Positions 45,119 to 54,207 of a DNA stretch of 64,000 bases are shown here, one piece after another. Position 1 is the stretch's first letter, and every line of letters begins with the position of its first letter. A program made the translations under genes and the position numbers. This DNA is from Myxococcus stipitatus (GTDB lineage: Bacteria; Myxococcota; Myxococcia; Myxococcales; Myxococcaceae), in assembly GCF_038561935.1 (NCBI RefSeq), contig NZ_CP102770.1, positions 8,060,001 to 8,124,000 on the forward strand. The letters are read 5' to 3'. Under the pieces are notes generated by a model. That model worked only from the letters and a program-made list of their open reading frames with translations. It had not been told where the DNA came from and did no database searches.

Positions 45119-45946
45119 TCACCTGCCCTGGAATCGGGCGGGCCGGCGCTCGGCGAAGGCGGCGAAGGCCTCCGTGAGGTCGTGCGACTGGAGGAACGCG
45201 GAGTTCCAGACGGCGACGTAGCGCAGGCCGTCCGCCGTGGACTTGTCCGCGCAGTAGTCCATGACCTGCTTGGCGCCCTGGACGACGAGCGGCGGATTCT
45301 CCGCGATGCGACGCGCGGTGGCGCGGGCCTGGGTGAGCATCTCCTTGGCGGAGGGGAAGACCTCGTTGACGAGGCCCATGCGCAGGGCGCGCTCGGCGTC
45401 CACGTCGCTGCCGGTATAGGCGAGCTCGCGGGTGTGGCCGTCGCCGATGATGCGAGGCAGGCGCTGGAGGGCGCCCAGGTCCGCGACGATGCCGACCTTC
45501 ACCTCGCGCAGGGAGAACTTCGCGTCGCGGGCGCAGTAGCGGAAGTCACACGCGGCGATGAGGTCCATGCCGCCACCGATGCACCAGCCATGCACGGCGG
45601 CGATGTAGGGCTTGCGGCTGCGAGCCAGTCCCTCGGTGGACTGCTGCATCTCACCAATCAGCTTCAGGAGCTGGGTGCGCTCCAGCGCGAGGTTGCTGTC
45701 GCCGGTGAAGAGTGGACCCAGGGACTCCATCATCCCCATGAGGTCCAGGCCGTAGGTGAAGTGGTCACCCTGGCCACGCACCAGCACGACGCGCACGGAG
45801 TCATCGGCATCGAGGGCGCGAATGGCCTCGGGCATCTCGCGCCAGAAGTCCGGGCCCATGGCATTGCCGCGCCCCGGGCCCAGGAGGACCAGCTCAGCAA
45901 CCCCATCCGCCTTCTCGATGCGCAGCGACTTGTATCCGGCGTCCAT
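45119..45946 (-). CDS. Enoyl-CoA hydratase/isomerase (crotonase) family protein
   Basis: A 275-residue crotonase-fold protein. ATG 45946 follows GGGAGGGCTGTC. Segments: VAELVLLGPGRGNAMGPDFW; oxyanion-hole region VRGQGDHFTYGLDLMGMM; IAAVHGWCIGGGMDLIAACD; and RYCARDAKFSLREVKVGIVADLG with a catalytic-type Glu. The acidic residues LREVKVGI and AD in IVADLG match the ECH1 (delta3,5-delta2,4-dienoyl-CoA isomerase) pattern. Together with the nearby DECR-like reductase it suggests a capacity for unsaturated fatty acid oxidation, although the two genes are not in one operon. Confidence 0.92.
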   Translation of the reverse strand: MDAGYKSLRIEKADGVAELVLLGPGRGNAMGPDFWREMPEAIRALDADDSVRVVLVRGQGDHFTYGLDLMGMMESLGPLFTGDSNLALERTQLLKLIGEMQQSTEGLARSRKPYIAAVHGWCIGGGMDLIAACDFRYCARDAKFSLREVKVGIVADLGALQRLPRIIGDGHTRELAYTGSDVDAERALRMGLVNEVFPSAKEMLTQARATARRIAENPPLVVQGAKQVMDYCADKSTADGLRYVAVWNSAFLQSHDLTEAFAAFAERRPARFQGR

Positions 45947-46018
45947 GACAGCCCTCCCGCGAGAGTGGGCGAACCCTACCCCACCCACGCGGAAGCCGAG
46001 CAGCGGACGCCACGAGCG

Positions 46019-49000
46019 TCAGCCGAACTCCACCACCTTCATGCCGAACAGGCGGTCCACCGCGAGCAGCAGGTCGTCATGCACCTGCACCTTGATGGAG
46101 GTGTTTCCAATCAGGGCCTCGGCCTCGCCGGGGAACAGCACGCTGACCGCCACGGGCGTGGCTCCCGCGTACTTCTTCGCCAGCTCGTTCAGCTTGGCGA
46201 CGCGGTCCTCCGTCAAGAGGTCCGCGGGCACCCGCAGCTCCAGCCGCTTCGTGCGCTTCTCGCGCACCTCCTTCAAGCTCTGGATGTCGTCCACGATGAG
46301 CTCCGGCGTGGGCGAGTCCTCGTCGCGCTGGCTGATCTGCACCGTCCCCGTCACCAGGATCGGGTCGTCCGACTTCAGCAGGTGCTCCCAGTTCTCGAAC
46401 CCCGGCTTGGGCCCCTGCTTCGTCCACTTCCCGTTCGCCCCCATCACGCTGCGCGTCCCCTCCTTGCCCGGGAAGCACACCAGCTCGATGGAGCCCGACA
46501 GGTCTTCGATCGTCACCCACGCCATGCGCTTGCCCGTCTTCGTGGGCCGCTCGCGCAACACCGTGACGACGCCCGCCACCGTGAGCTTGTCGTCCTTGCG
46601 CGCACGCTGCACCGCCGTGATCGGCTTCGCGTAGCGCTTGAGCTCCTTGTCGTACTGATGCAGCGGATGGCCGGACACGTAGAAGCCGATGGCCTCCTTC
46701 TCCAGCGCCAGCCGCTCCTTCTCCGACCACTCCTCCACCGCGACGTAGTCGTCCTTCAACCCCGCCGCCCCACCCGAGGACGGACCCGCCAACATCCCGA
46801 ACAACGAGCTCTGCCCCGCCGCCTTGTCCTTCTGGCTGGCCGAGCCCCGGTTCATCGCCTTCTCGATGGTGTCGAAGATCTGCCGGCGCGGCCGCTTCTC
46901 GAAGTCGAACGAGCCCGCCTTCACCAGCGCTTCCAACACCTTCCGGTTCACCCGGCGGCTGTCCACCCGCTCGCAGAAGTCGAACAGGCTCTTGAAGTGT
47001 CCGTCCTTGCGCGCATCCAGGATGGACTCGATGGCGCCCTCACCCACGCCCTTGATGGCGCCCAGCCCGAAGCGAATCTTCCCGTCCACGGCGCCGAACT
47101 GGAGGTCCGACTGGTTCACGTCCGGCGGCAGCACCTGGAGGCCCGACTCGCGCGCCTCGCCGATGTGCTTCACCACCTTGTCCGTGTTGTCCTTCTCGCT
47201 GGAGAGAAGGGCCGCCATGAACTCGCACGGGTAATGCGCCTTCAGCCAGGCCGTGTGAATCGTGACGAGGCCGTACGCCGCCGAGTGGCTCTTGTTGAAG
47301 CCGTACTCCGCGAACTTCTCCATCAAGTCGAAGATTTCACCGGCGACCTTCAGGTCGACGTTGTTCTTCGCGCAGCCCTCAAGGAAGCCGGCCCGCTCGG
47401 CCTGCATGACCTCGGCCTTCTTCTTGCCCATCGCGCGGCGAAGCAGGTCCGCGCGGCCCAGGGTGTACCCCCCCAGGACCTGCGAAATCTGCATCACCTG
47501 CTCCTGGTACACGATGACGCCGTACGTGTCCTTGAGCACCGGCTCCAGCGCGGGATGCGGGAACACCACCTTCTCGCGGCCGTGCTTGCGGTTGATGAAC
47601 ACGTCCACCATGCCGGAGTCCAGCGGACCCGGGCGGTAGAGCGCGCCGGCGGCGATGACGTCTTCGAAGCAGGACGGCTTGAGCTTCACCACCATTTCCG
47701 TGAAGCCGCTCGACTCCATCTGGAAGACGCCGGCCGTGTCGCCCTTGGCCATCAGTTCCCAGACCTTGTCGTCGTTCAGCGGAATCTCATGCCGGGGGAT
47801 GTCCTTGCCGTGGTTGCGCTTCACCAGGTCCAGCGCGTGCTGAATCACCGTGAGCGTCTTCAGGCCGAGGAAGTCGAACTTCACCAGGCCCGCCGCCTCC
47901 ACCTCGTCCTTGGCGAACTGGGTGATGAGCGTCTTCTCACCCGGCGGCTGGTAGACGGGCACGAACTCCCACAGCGGCTTGTCTGCAATCACGACACCGG
48001 CCGCGTGCATGCCCGGCTGACGGTGCAGCCCCTCCAGCGCCAGCGCGATTTCGAGCACGTCCTTCGTCGTGACGGGCTTGCCCTCCACGTCGCCGATGTT
48101 GGACGGCTTCTCCATCATCTCCTTGAGGCGAGGCTCCATCTCGATGGCCTCCTTCAAGGTGATGTTGAGCACTTCCGGCACCAGCTTCGCGATGCGGTCA
48201 CCTTCGCTGAACGGCAGCGCGAACACGCGGCACACGTCGCGCAGCACGCTCTTGGCCTTCAGCGAGCCGAACGTGATGATCTGCCCCACGTTCATCTCGC
48301 CGTACTTGCGGCCCACGTACTGGATGACCTCGTCCCGCCGGTCCTGGCAGAAGTCGATATCGAAGTCGGGCATCGACACGCGTTCCGGGTTCAGGAAGCG
48401 CTCGAAGAGGAGGTTGTACGGAATGGGGTCCACGTCGGTGATTCGCAGCGCGTACGCCACCAGGCTGCCGGCGCCGGAGCCACGGCCCGGGCCCACGGGG
48501 ATGCCCATCTTCTTCGCCCAGTTGATGAAGTCCTGGACGATGAGGAAGTAGCCGCTGAACCCCATCTTCTGGATGACGCCAATCTCCAGCGACAGGCGCG
48601 CCTGGTACACCTCGCGGTCGATGGGATAGGTGACGGTGGCCGCCAGCTCCGTGAAGCGCTCGCGCAGGCCCTCGTAGGCCAGCTCCGCCATGAAGCTGTC
48701 CGGCGTGTGGCTGTCTGGGACCTTGAAGGTGGGCAGCATGGGCTTGCCCAGCTTCAGCTCCAGGTTGCACTGCTCCGCGATGCGCTGGGTGTTGTGGACC
48801 GCCTCGGGCGTGTCCTTGAAGAACTCCAGCATCTCCGTGGGGCTGGTGACGTAGAGCTTGTCCGTCGCGTGCTTCAGGCGCTTGTTGTCCGCCAGCGTCT
48901 TGCCGCTGGCGATGCACATGAGCAGCTCGTGCGCGCGCGCGTCCTCGCGCTTGATGTAGTGCGCGTCCGCCGTGGCGCACAGCGGGATGTCCAGGTCCCG

Positions 49001-49573
49001 CGACAGCTGCATCAGGTTCTCGTTCGCCTTGTCCTGCTCCGGCATCCCGTTGGACTGCACCTCCAGGAAGAAGTGCCCGGGCTCGAAGATGTCCTTGTAC
49101 TCCTGGGCCGCGCGCCGGGCGTGGTCCATGTCGCCGCGGAAGCAGGCGCTCGTCACCTCGCCACCCAGGCAGGCGGTGAGCGCGAAGAGGCCCTTGCTGT
49201 GCTCGGCGAGCACCTTCTTGTCGATGCGAGGGTGGTAGTAGAAGCCCTGCATGTACGCCATCGACGAGAGGTAGCGCAGGTTGGCGTAGCCCTCCGCGTT
49301 CTTCGCCACCAGGATGAGGTGGTGGGAGACCTTCTCGGAGCGGTCCTCACGCCCCTTGGGCCCCGCGACGTACGCCTCCATGCCGAGGATGGGCTTGATG
49401 CCCGCGTCCTTCGCCTTCTTGTAGAAGTCGATGGCGCCGAACATGTTGCCGTGGTCCGTCACGGCGACACTCGTCATCCCCTTCTCCTTCACCGTCTTGA
49501 TGAGGTCCTTCATCCGGATGGCCCCATCGAGCAGTGAATAAAGGGTGTGAAGGTGCAGGTGGGTAAAGGACAT
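46019..49573 (-). CDS. dnaE: DNA polymerase III alpha subunit
   Basis: A 1184-residue replicative polymerase. ATG 49573 gives the classic MSFTHLHLHTLYSLLDGA start; TTG 49597 is in frame but unneeded. The N-terminal PHP domain (HLHLHTLYS, VAVTDHGNMFGAIDFY) covers about 1-210. The palm aspartates lie in MPDFDIDFCQDRR (about 398-410), preceded by VGPGRGSGAGSLVAYAL. A third acidic region is near LKFDFLGLKTLTVI. HhH and OB-fold regions (VAGVVTVLRERPTKTGKRMA, about 985) follow. Length and order match DnaE1 rather than the error-prone DnaE2. Essential chromosomal replicase; adjacent genes are unrelated. Confidence 0.98.
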   Translation of the reverse strand: MSFTHLHLHTLYSLLDGAIRMKDLIKTVKEKGMTSVAVTDHGNMFGAIDFYKKAKDAGIKPILGMEAYVAGPKGREDRSEKVSHHLILVAKNAEGYANLRYLSSMAYMQGFYYHPRIDKKVLAEHSKGLFALTACLGGEVTSACFRGDMDHARRAAQEYKDIFEPGHFFLEVQSNGMPEQDKANENLMQLSRDLDIPLCATADAHYIKREDARAHELLMCIASGKTLADNKRLKHATDKLYVTSPTEMLEFFKDTPEAVHNTQRIAEQCNLELKLGKPMLPTFKVPDSHTPDSFMAELAYEGLRERFTELAATVTYPIDREVYQARLSLEIGVIQKMGFSGYFLIVQDFINWAKKMGIPVGPGRGSGAGSLVAYALRITDVDPIPYNLLFERFLNPERVSMPDFDIDFCQDRRDEVIQYVGRKYGEMNVGQIITFGSLKAKSVLRDVCRVFALPFSEGDRIAKLVPEVLNITLKEAIEMEPRLKEMMEKPSNIGDVEGKPVTTKDVLEIALALEGLHRQPGMHAAGVVIADKPLWEFVPVYQPPGEKTLITQFAKDEVEAAGLVKFDFLGLKTLTVIQHALDLVKRNHGKDIPRHEIPLNDDKVWELMAKGDTAGVFQMESSGFTEMVVKLKPSCFEDVIAAGALYRPGPLDSGMVDVFINRKHGREKVVFPHPALEPVLKDTYGVIVYQEQVMQISQVLGGYTLGRADLLRRAMGKKKAEVMQAERAGFLEGCAKNNVDLKVAGEIFDLMEKFAEYGFNKSHSAAYGLVTIHTAWLKAHYPCEFMAALLSSEKDNTDKVVKHIGEARESGLQVLPPDVNQSDLQFGAVDGKIRFGLGAIKGVGEGAIESILDARKDGHFKSLFDFCERVDSRRVNRKVLEALVKAGSFDFEKRPRRQIFDTIEKAMNRGSASQKDKAAGQSSLFGMLAGPSSGGAAGLKDDYVAVEEWSEKERLALEKEAIGFYVSGHPLHQYDKELKRYAKPITAVQRARKDDKLTVAGVVTVLRERPTKTGKRMAWVTIEDLSGSIELVCFPGKEGTRSVMGANGKWTKQGPKPGFENWEHLLKSDDPILVTGTVQISQRDEDSPTPELIVDDIQSLKEVREKRTKRLELRVPADLLTEDRVAKLNELAKKYAGATPVAVSVLFPGEAEALIGNTSIKVQVHDDLLLAVDRLFGMKVVEFG

Positions 49574-49783
49574 GGTGACCGAGTATGTGGCCCTCAAGCC
49601 CTGCTCGCCAGTCCAGTGTGCGCCGTTCCTTCGAAGGGACAGCGGCCGTCCTCACCTCGGGGCTTCACACTTCTTCACCACGGGTACAAACCCGCGAAAT
49701 CACCGGCGGGCACAAAGGGGACCATCGCCCCCGTGGCGAGTCCCAGGTGCCCCGGTCCGGGGCCCCGCTTTGGAGAAAGCCCC

Positions 49784-50230
49784 ATGAAGAAGAAGCTCGC
49801 CATCGCTGGTTCCGCCGTCGTCGCCGTCGTGCTCCTCAGTGGCTTCGCGTTTCGCGGGAGCCATGGCCATGGCCCCAACCCCGAGCGCATCAAGCAGGTG
49901 CTGACGTGGAAGCTCAATGACCGGCTGGATGACCTCGACGCGACGGACGCGCAGCGGGAGTCCATCCACGCCGTGAAGGACCGCCTCTTCGCGGAGGGCT
50001 CGCGGCTCGCGGAGGAGCAGCACGCGACGCGCTCGGAGGTCGTCTCGCAGCTCGAGTCCGACACGCCCGACGCGCAGGCCCTCCACGCGCTGGTGGATGC
50101 GCGCATCGAGGCCGTGCGCGCGTTCGCCCACAAGGCGACGGACGCCGTGCTGGAAGTCCACGGCACGCTGACGCCCGAGCAACGCAAGACGCTGGCCTCC
50201 GAGTACAAGGAGCGCATGGGCCTGGAGTGA
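49784..50230 (+). CDS. Spy/CpxP-like periplasmic protein
   Basis: A 148-residue exported protein. ATG 49784 follows TGGAGAAAGCCCC and gives the signal MKKKLAIAGSAVVAVVLLSG. The mature part is highly helical and charged. LDDLDATDAQRESIHAVKD and GTLTPEQRKTLASEYKERM match the paired LTxxQ-type helices of Spy/CpxP family proteins, which act as periplasmic chaperones or envelope-stress modulators. A GHGHGP-type His-rich start (GSHGHGPNP) might bind metal. It is divergent from dnaE. The two-component partner usual for CpxP is not adjacent. Confidence 0.82.
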   Translation: MKKKLAIAGSAVVAVVLLSGFAFRGSHGHGPNPERIKQVLTWKLNDRLDDLDATDAQRESIHAVKDRLFAEGSRLAEEQHATRSEVVSQLESDTPDAQALHALVDARIEAVRAFAHKATDAVLEVHGTLTPEQRKTLASEYKERMGLE

Positions 50231-50262
50231 GAGGCCCCGCATGAGCGCGTCCCCCACTCAAC

Positions 50263-50296
50263 GCCTACCCCTACTCCCGGGTGGGAATGGGTAGGC
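50263..50296. terminator. Hairpin between Spy-like and M14-like genes
   Basis: Inverted repeat GCCTACCC / GGGTAGGC with an inner TCCC/GGGA pairing. It starts 33 bp after the Spy-like stop and ends 31 bp before the GTG of the next gene. Confidence 0.5.
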
Positions 50297-50326
50297 ATCC
50301 GCGGAGGGCACGCATAGTTTGGGGGG

Positions 50327-51127
50327 GTGAGATACAGCGACTACGCCCGACTCATCCGCTCCCATGAAGGCCTTGGAGAACTGGCCGAGTACGGCCAGGT
50401 GCTCGAGGGGGGCCAGCCCTACCCCCTCTTCCGCCTCACCGTGCCGGGAGAACGTTGGCTGGTCATCACCTCCGGCTTCCACGGCGAGGAGCCCGCGGGG
50501 CCCATCACGCTGGCCACCCACCTGCCCGACGTCGTCGCCTACGCGAAGCAGCGCGGCGTGGGGCTGCGTGTGTATCCGTGCATCAACCCCTCCGGCTTCG
50601 AGGATGGGACCCGCTATAACCGCAGCGGGGAGAAGCCCAACAACGACTTCCTCCGCTACGAGGTCGCCCCCGGTGAGTGGCGCGGCGAGCTCAACGCGGG
50701 ACAGGACCACCTGCGCTGGGCCCTCTATGACGGCGGGCCCAAGGAGACGCGCGCGGTGCGCTCCGACCTGGCGCGCTTCCGTCCACCCGACGCCGCGCTG
50801 GACATCCACCAGGACAACTACCTGGGCGGCACCGCGACGTACGCGTACACCTTCGGGGACAAGGCGGCCTACCGGCCCTTCATGGATGCCGCGACCCGGT
50901 ACGTCACGGTGATTCGCAACCAGAAGGTCGACGACCACAACATCACCGACGCGGACGGCCTCATCGAGTACCACGATGGCAGCGTCACCGACTGGTACAT
51001 GCGCCAGGGCGTGCCCTACACCGCCGCGCTGGAGACCACCACGCCCACGTCCCAGGAGAAGTGCGACGCGGTGAACCTCCTCTGGGTCCGAGGCTTCATC
51101 GACCTGGCGGCGCGCGGCAAGCGCTGA
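50327..51127 (+). CDS. M14-like zinc carboxypeptidase / deacylase family protein
   Basis: A 266-residue cytoplasmic metallopeptidase-like protein; GTG 50327 follows a G-tract. Zinc ligands are recognisable: His52 and Glu55 in SGFHGEEPAG, and His160 in AALDIHQDN. The catalytic Glu of the M14/succinylglutamate desuccinylase fold is probably Glu235 in TAALETTTPT. INPSGFEDGTRYNRSGEKPNN carries the Asn-Arg substrate-binding pair of M14. It has no signal peptide, so a cytoplasmic peptide- or N-acyl-amino-acid substrate is likely. The gene is convergent with the caspase operon, 14 bp between stops. Confidence 0.85.
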   Translation: MRYSDYARLIRSHEGLGELAEYGQVLEGGQPYPLFRLTVPGERWLVITSGFHGEEPAGPITLATHLPDVVAYAKQRGVGLRVYPCINPSGFEDGTRYNRSGEKPNNDFLRYEVAPGEWRGELNAGQDHLRWALYDGGPKETRAVRSDLARFRPPDAALDIHQDNYLGGTATYAYTFGDKAAYRPFMDAATRYVTVIRNQKVDDHNITDADGLIEYHDGSVTDWYMRQGVPYTAALETTTPTSQEKCDAVNLLWVRGFIDLAARGKR

Positions 51128-51141
51128 CGCACGGCCGGGGC

Positions 51142-51753
51142 TCACCCGTCGTCGTCGATGCCCCCGTCGTCGTCATCGTCGTCGCCCAGCACGATGTCGC
51201 GCACCAGCTCCTCGCCGACGCCGACGCAGACCTCCTGCTCCACCTCGGCGAGCTTGTCCGCCTTGGCCTCGAGCGTGTAGCAGCCCTCGGCCAAGGGCCC
51301 CACGCGCACCTCGCCGGTGGACGCATCCGTGAGCAGGTCGTCGAACGCGGTGCCGTCCACCTCCACCTCGCCCTCCTTGGGCACGTTGCCGCCGCGGTCC
51401 CTCAAGCGCACGGTGATGAACGAGCCCAGGGGCGCGACGATATCGCCCAGGTCGGTGATGCGGGCGCCTTGCGCCACCACCTTCGTCCGCGCCGCCCGGG
51501 TGCTCGACGCCACCATGAACAGCTCCACGGCGGTGGCGGGCACGCCGTGCAGCTCGAAGCGCCCGTCGGGTGACACGTCCGCCCGCGTGCTCGGAAGACC
51601 GAGCACGTTCACCTTCGCGACCCGCGCGTCGGCGCCCACGAGCCGGCCTCGCACGGTGCCCTCCTCGAGCGGCCCGTTGTTGAAGCCGCCACAGGCGACG
51701 GCGAACGTCAGCCCCCCGAGCGCCAGGAGAGACAGGTGTCTGGGAGCATGCAT
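51142..51753 (-). CDS. Acidic-tailed exported protein with carboxypeptidase-regulatory-like fold
   Basis: A 203-residue exported protein, last gene of the ECF sigma/caspase operon. ATG 51753 overlaps the caspase stop (TGATG), and GGAGG lies 12 bases upstream, so translation is probably coupled. The signal peptide has a possible lipidation Cys21. The mature part has two beta-rich carboxypeptidase-regulatory-like repeats: VRGRLVGADARVAKVNVLGL with VSPDGRFELHGVPAT, then GSFITVRLRDRGGNVPKEG with DASTGEVRVGPLAEGCYTL. It ends in a run of Asp (GDDDDDDGGIDDDG), a possible calcium-binding or surface-charge tail. Function unknown; operon context ties it to the caspase lipoprotein. Confidence 0.8.
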   Translation of the reverse strand: MHAPRHLSLLALGGLTFAVACGGFNNGPLEEGTVRGRLVGADARVAKVNVLGLPSTRADVSPDGRFELHGVPATAVELFMVASSTRAARTKVVAQGARITDLGDIVAPLGSFITVRLRDRGGNVPKEGEVEVDGTAFDDLLTDASTGEVRVGPLAEGCYTLEAKADKLAEVEQEVCVGVGEELVRDIVLGDDDDDDGGIDDDG

Positions 51754-53435
51754 CAGAAGCGATATCCTCCGCCCAGCAACAGGCCGCCGAAGCCCACCGC
51801 GCGTGTGCGTCCGTCCATGGGGACATAGGCCCAGAGGAGCTGTCCCTTCGCTTCCAGTACCCATCGGGTGCCCAGCTGCCATGACACTCCCGCCATCCAA
51901 CCGGGCCACACCGTGAGGTAGCTCTCGTCCCGGTTCAACAGGTCCAACTGGAAGGAGCGCTGCAACCACAAGGCGGCCACACGCGGCCCCGTGGAGAAGC
52001 TCACCCGTCCCCACTCCCATGAAGGCCCCACCGTCACGCCCATCATCACCGCCCGGTGGCGCACGGGCACTGTCCCGCCCACGTCCAGCCGCAGCGCCTG
52101 GTGCCCCTGCCCCACCGACAGGTCCGCGCCCACGTCCAGCCGCTGCTCCAGGAGCAGGCCGTCCAGGCGCAGTCCCGCGCCCACCAGCACCGTGGAGGGC
52201 AGCACCTCGCGGCGGCTGCGCGCGTCGAGGAAGCCCAGCAGGCCCGCCTCCAACGTCACGGTGCGCTGGCGGCCCTCGGCGAACTCCCGGAGGAGCGCCT
52301 CCAGCGCGCGCCGCTCGCCGGAGCGCAGCGCGACGGTGTCCTCCCACAGCGTCTCCCCGCCCTTGTGGAGCCCCAGCTTCCGCGTGCCCTCGGGGAGCGC
52401 GACACCTCCGGGCAGCTCGCCCGCGTCGACCCCGTCCACCTTGAGCGTGAAGCCCTCCAGCCGAGGACTGTACGAGAAGACCTCCGGCTGCCCGGCCCGC
52501 GTCAGCGCGCCGGAGAGCAGCACGGGGTCCGCGCCCACTTCCGTCATCCGCACGCTCGGGCGCTGACGGCCCTGCGTATAGGTCCACGTGTGGCGGCGCG
52601 CCCAGTCGTGGGCCTCGGTCGCGCTCACCGCGCCGTCCGCGTTGCGGTCTCCGCGCCCGTCGAGCGCCTCCACGAAGAAGTGCGTGTAGATGTCGTTGCC
52701 CAGCGCGTCGTCCTCGCGCGCCGCCTCGCCCCAGTCGCTGGCCGACAGCACGAGCGACGCGCGGCTCTCCTCCTCCAGGGGGCGCGGCAGGAACGCGGCC
52801 TTGGTGCGCTCCAGCTCGTCGAGCACGGACGGAGGCAGCAGCGACTTGCCCGTGCCGCTGTGACAGGTGGCGAGCACCAGCACGCGCCGACGCGAGCCCA
52901 GCGCCTCCAGCTCCCGCTCCAGCGCCGCCATCTCCAGCCCCGTGCCCTGCACGTCGCGGAAGCGCGTGTCGCGCATCACCAGGTAGCGCTGCAGGTCCCC
53001 CCGGTTGTCGCGCGCGAGCGTGCCGTGTCCGGACACGTAGATGACCACCACGTCCTTGGGGCGCCAGGGCTTCGCCGCCAGCGCCCGCAGCGCCTCCAGC
53101 ACCGCCGCGCGGGTCGTCTGCTCCGGACGGTTCAGCACCGTCACCGAGCGGAAGCCGCCTCGCCGAGGGTCCGCCAGCGCGCGCCCCAGGTCCTCCGCGT
53201 CCTTGCCCGGAAAGCGCAGGTCGTTCCACGACGCGTCGTCGTACTGGCTGACGCCGATGAGCAGCGCGTGCCGCTCGCCTTCGTGCGCGGACGCGAGCTG
53301 CGCGGAGTCCAGGCGCACGCGCACCGTCCGGCCCTTCTCGCCCGTGCTCGTCGCACCGCAGGCGGAGAGGAGGCAGAGCCCCAGAACGATGTGGAGTCCC
53401 GGACGATTCACGAACACACGCTCAGGGGGCAGCAT
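51753..53435 (-). CDS. Caspase-family lipoprotein with PEGA-like and outer-membrane beta-barrel-like regions
   Basis: A 560-residue exported protein. ATG 53435 gives a signal with perfect lipobox LSAC (Cys27); it overlaps the upstream gene by 14 bp. A C14 caspase-like domain (about 52-300) has the dyad His137 (YVSGHGT) and Cys191 (LATCHSGTG). GDRNADGAVSATEAHDW near 255 resembles an EF-hand loop. A PEGA-like module follows (VDGVDAGELPGGVALPEG, about 325). From about 400 to the end, alternating strands with aromatic girdles finish in GGGYRF, with a terminal Phe as in outer-membrane barrels. The caspase would therefore sit in the periplasm or at the surface. It is third in the sigma/anti-sigma operon. 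Protease activity is inferred from the intact dyad. Confidence 0.87.
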   Translation of the reverse strand: MLPPERVFVNRPGLHIVLGLCLLSACGATSTGEKGRTVRVRLDSAQLASAHEGERHALLIGVSQYDDASWNDLRFPGKDAEDLGRALADPRRGGFRSVTVLNRPEQTTRAAVLEALRALAAKPWRPKDVVVIYVSGHGTLARDNRGDLQRYLVMRDTRFRDVQGTGLEMAALERELEALGSRRRVLVLATCHSGTGKSLLPPSVLDELERTKAAFLPRPLEEESRASLVLSASDWGEAAREDDALGNDIYTHFFVEALDGRGDRNADGAVSATEAHDWARRHTWTYTQGRQRPSVRMTEVGADPVLLSGALTRAGQPEVFSYSPRLEGFTLKVDGVDAGELPGGVALPEGTRKLGLHKGGETLWEDTVALRSGERRALEALLREFAEGRQRTVTLEAGLLGFLDARSRREVLPSTVLVGAGLRLDGLLLEQRLDVGADLSVGQGHQALRLDVGGTVPVRHRAVMMGVTVGPSWEWGRVSFSTGPRVAALWLQRSFQLDLLNRDESYLTVWPGWMAGVSWQLGTRWVLEAKGQLLWAYVPMDGRTRAVGFGGLLLGGGYRF

Positions 53436-54204
53436 ACCCCGGCTCCACTCGGAGCCGGAGCCGGGCCAGGGTCGCCTCCTCGGGTACCCTGCGCTGGGCG
53501 AGCGCCGCGTCTCGCGCGGCCTCGGAGTGAGGGCCATGAGGCCAGGCGGCCAGCACCAACACCCGGGGGCCTCGCTCTCCCTCCAGGGAGACACCCGCCA
53601 GCTCGCCTCCCTCCTTCAGGTCATGCGTGCCGGCCTCCAGCGTGTAACCGCCCAGCACCTGCGCGCCGCCATCGGGTGACTCCAGCACGAGCAGCGCATC
53701 GGAGACCTCGCTGCAGTGGTAGCGCACCAGCACCACCGCGTCCGAGGGCACCGCGGCATCATCAGGCACCGCGCGCAGGCTCCCATCCGGAAGACGCGCG
53801 ACGGCCGTCAGCTCCAGCGACAGGGGCGCGCCTCCCTTCACGCGCCACGAGGAGTCACGCCTCCCCCCCGTCAGCAAGGCGGGGTTCACCGCGAAGGCCA
53901 CCACCGCGGCCACGGCCACCGCCACCGCGCCGGAGAGCCACCCGCGGCGAGGCGAGGTGCTCATGCGCCGACGCAGGCGCGCCCAGCCCATCGCGTCCTC
54001 GCGTGGGGTGGACACGGCGCCCAGTGCCTCATCCGTCATCGCGTCCAGGCCCAGCGCGTCGCCGGCGTCCGGGTTCTCGAGGAACGCCTCACACACGTCA
54101 CAGGGACGAGAGAGGTGGTCGGCGAAGTACGCCACCTCGTCCGGGGACTTCTCCCGCAGGGCGCGCCAGCTCCGCGCATCCAGATGTCTGCTCGCGTCGC
54201 TCAT
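53422..54204 (-). CDS. Anti-sigma-factor-like single-span membrane protein
   Basis: A 260-residue protein immediately downstream of the ECF sigma gene (3-bp gap). The cytoplasmic N-terminus has a zinc-finger-like H-x4-C-x2-C (HLSRPCDVC, His30, Cys35, Cys38), close to the ZAS anti-sigma motif H-x3-C-x2-C. One transmembrane helix (GWLSGAVAVAVAAVVAFAV) lies near 88-108. The periplasmic C-terminal domain (VVLVRYHCSEVSDALLVLES, LEAGTHDLKEG) is a beta-rich sensor candidate. It would tether and inhibit the sigma factor. It also overlaps the caspase gene by 14 bp, which makes co-expression certain. Anti-sigma function rests on position and topology. Confidence 0.8.
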   Translation of the reverse strand: MSDASRHLDARSWRALREKSPDEVAYFADHLSRPCDVCEAFLENPDAGDALGLDAMTDEALGAVSTPREDAMGWARLRRRMSTSPRRGWLSGAVAVAVAAVVAFAVNPALLTGGRRDSSWRVKGGAPLSLELTAVARLPDGSLRAVPDDAAVPSDAVVLVRYHCSEVSDALLVLESPDGGAQVLGGYTLEAGTHDLKEGGELAGVSLEGERGPRVLVLAAWPHGPHSEAARDAALAQRRVPEEATLARLRLRVEPGYAAP

Positions 54205-54207
54205 GGC

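Noticed and set aside
45104-49537. 1477-codon open frame on the plus strand antisense to dnaE and the enoyl-CoA hydratase gene
   Set aside because: It is a shadow frame: low-complexity His/Leu/Val/Arg-rich translation, no domain, and it spans two well-identified genes on the other strand.
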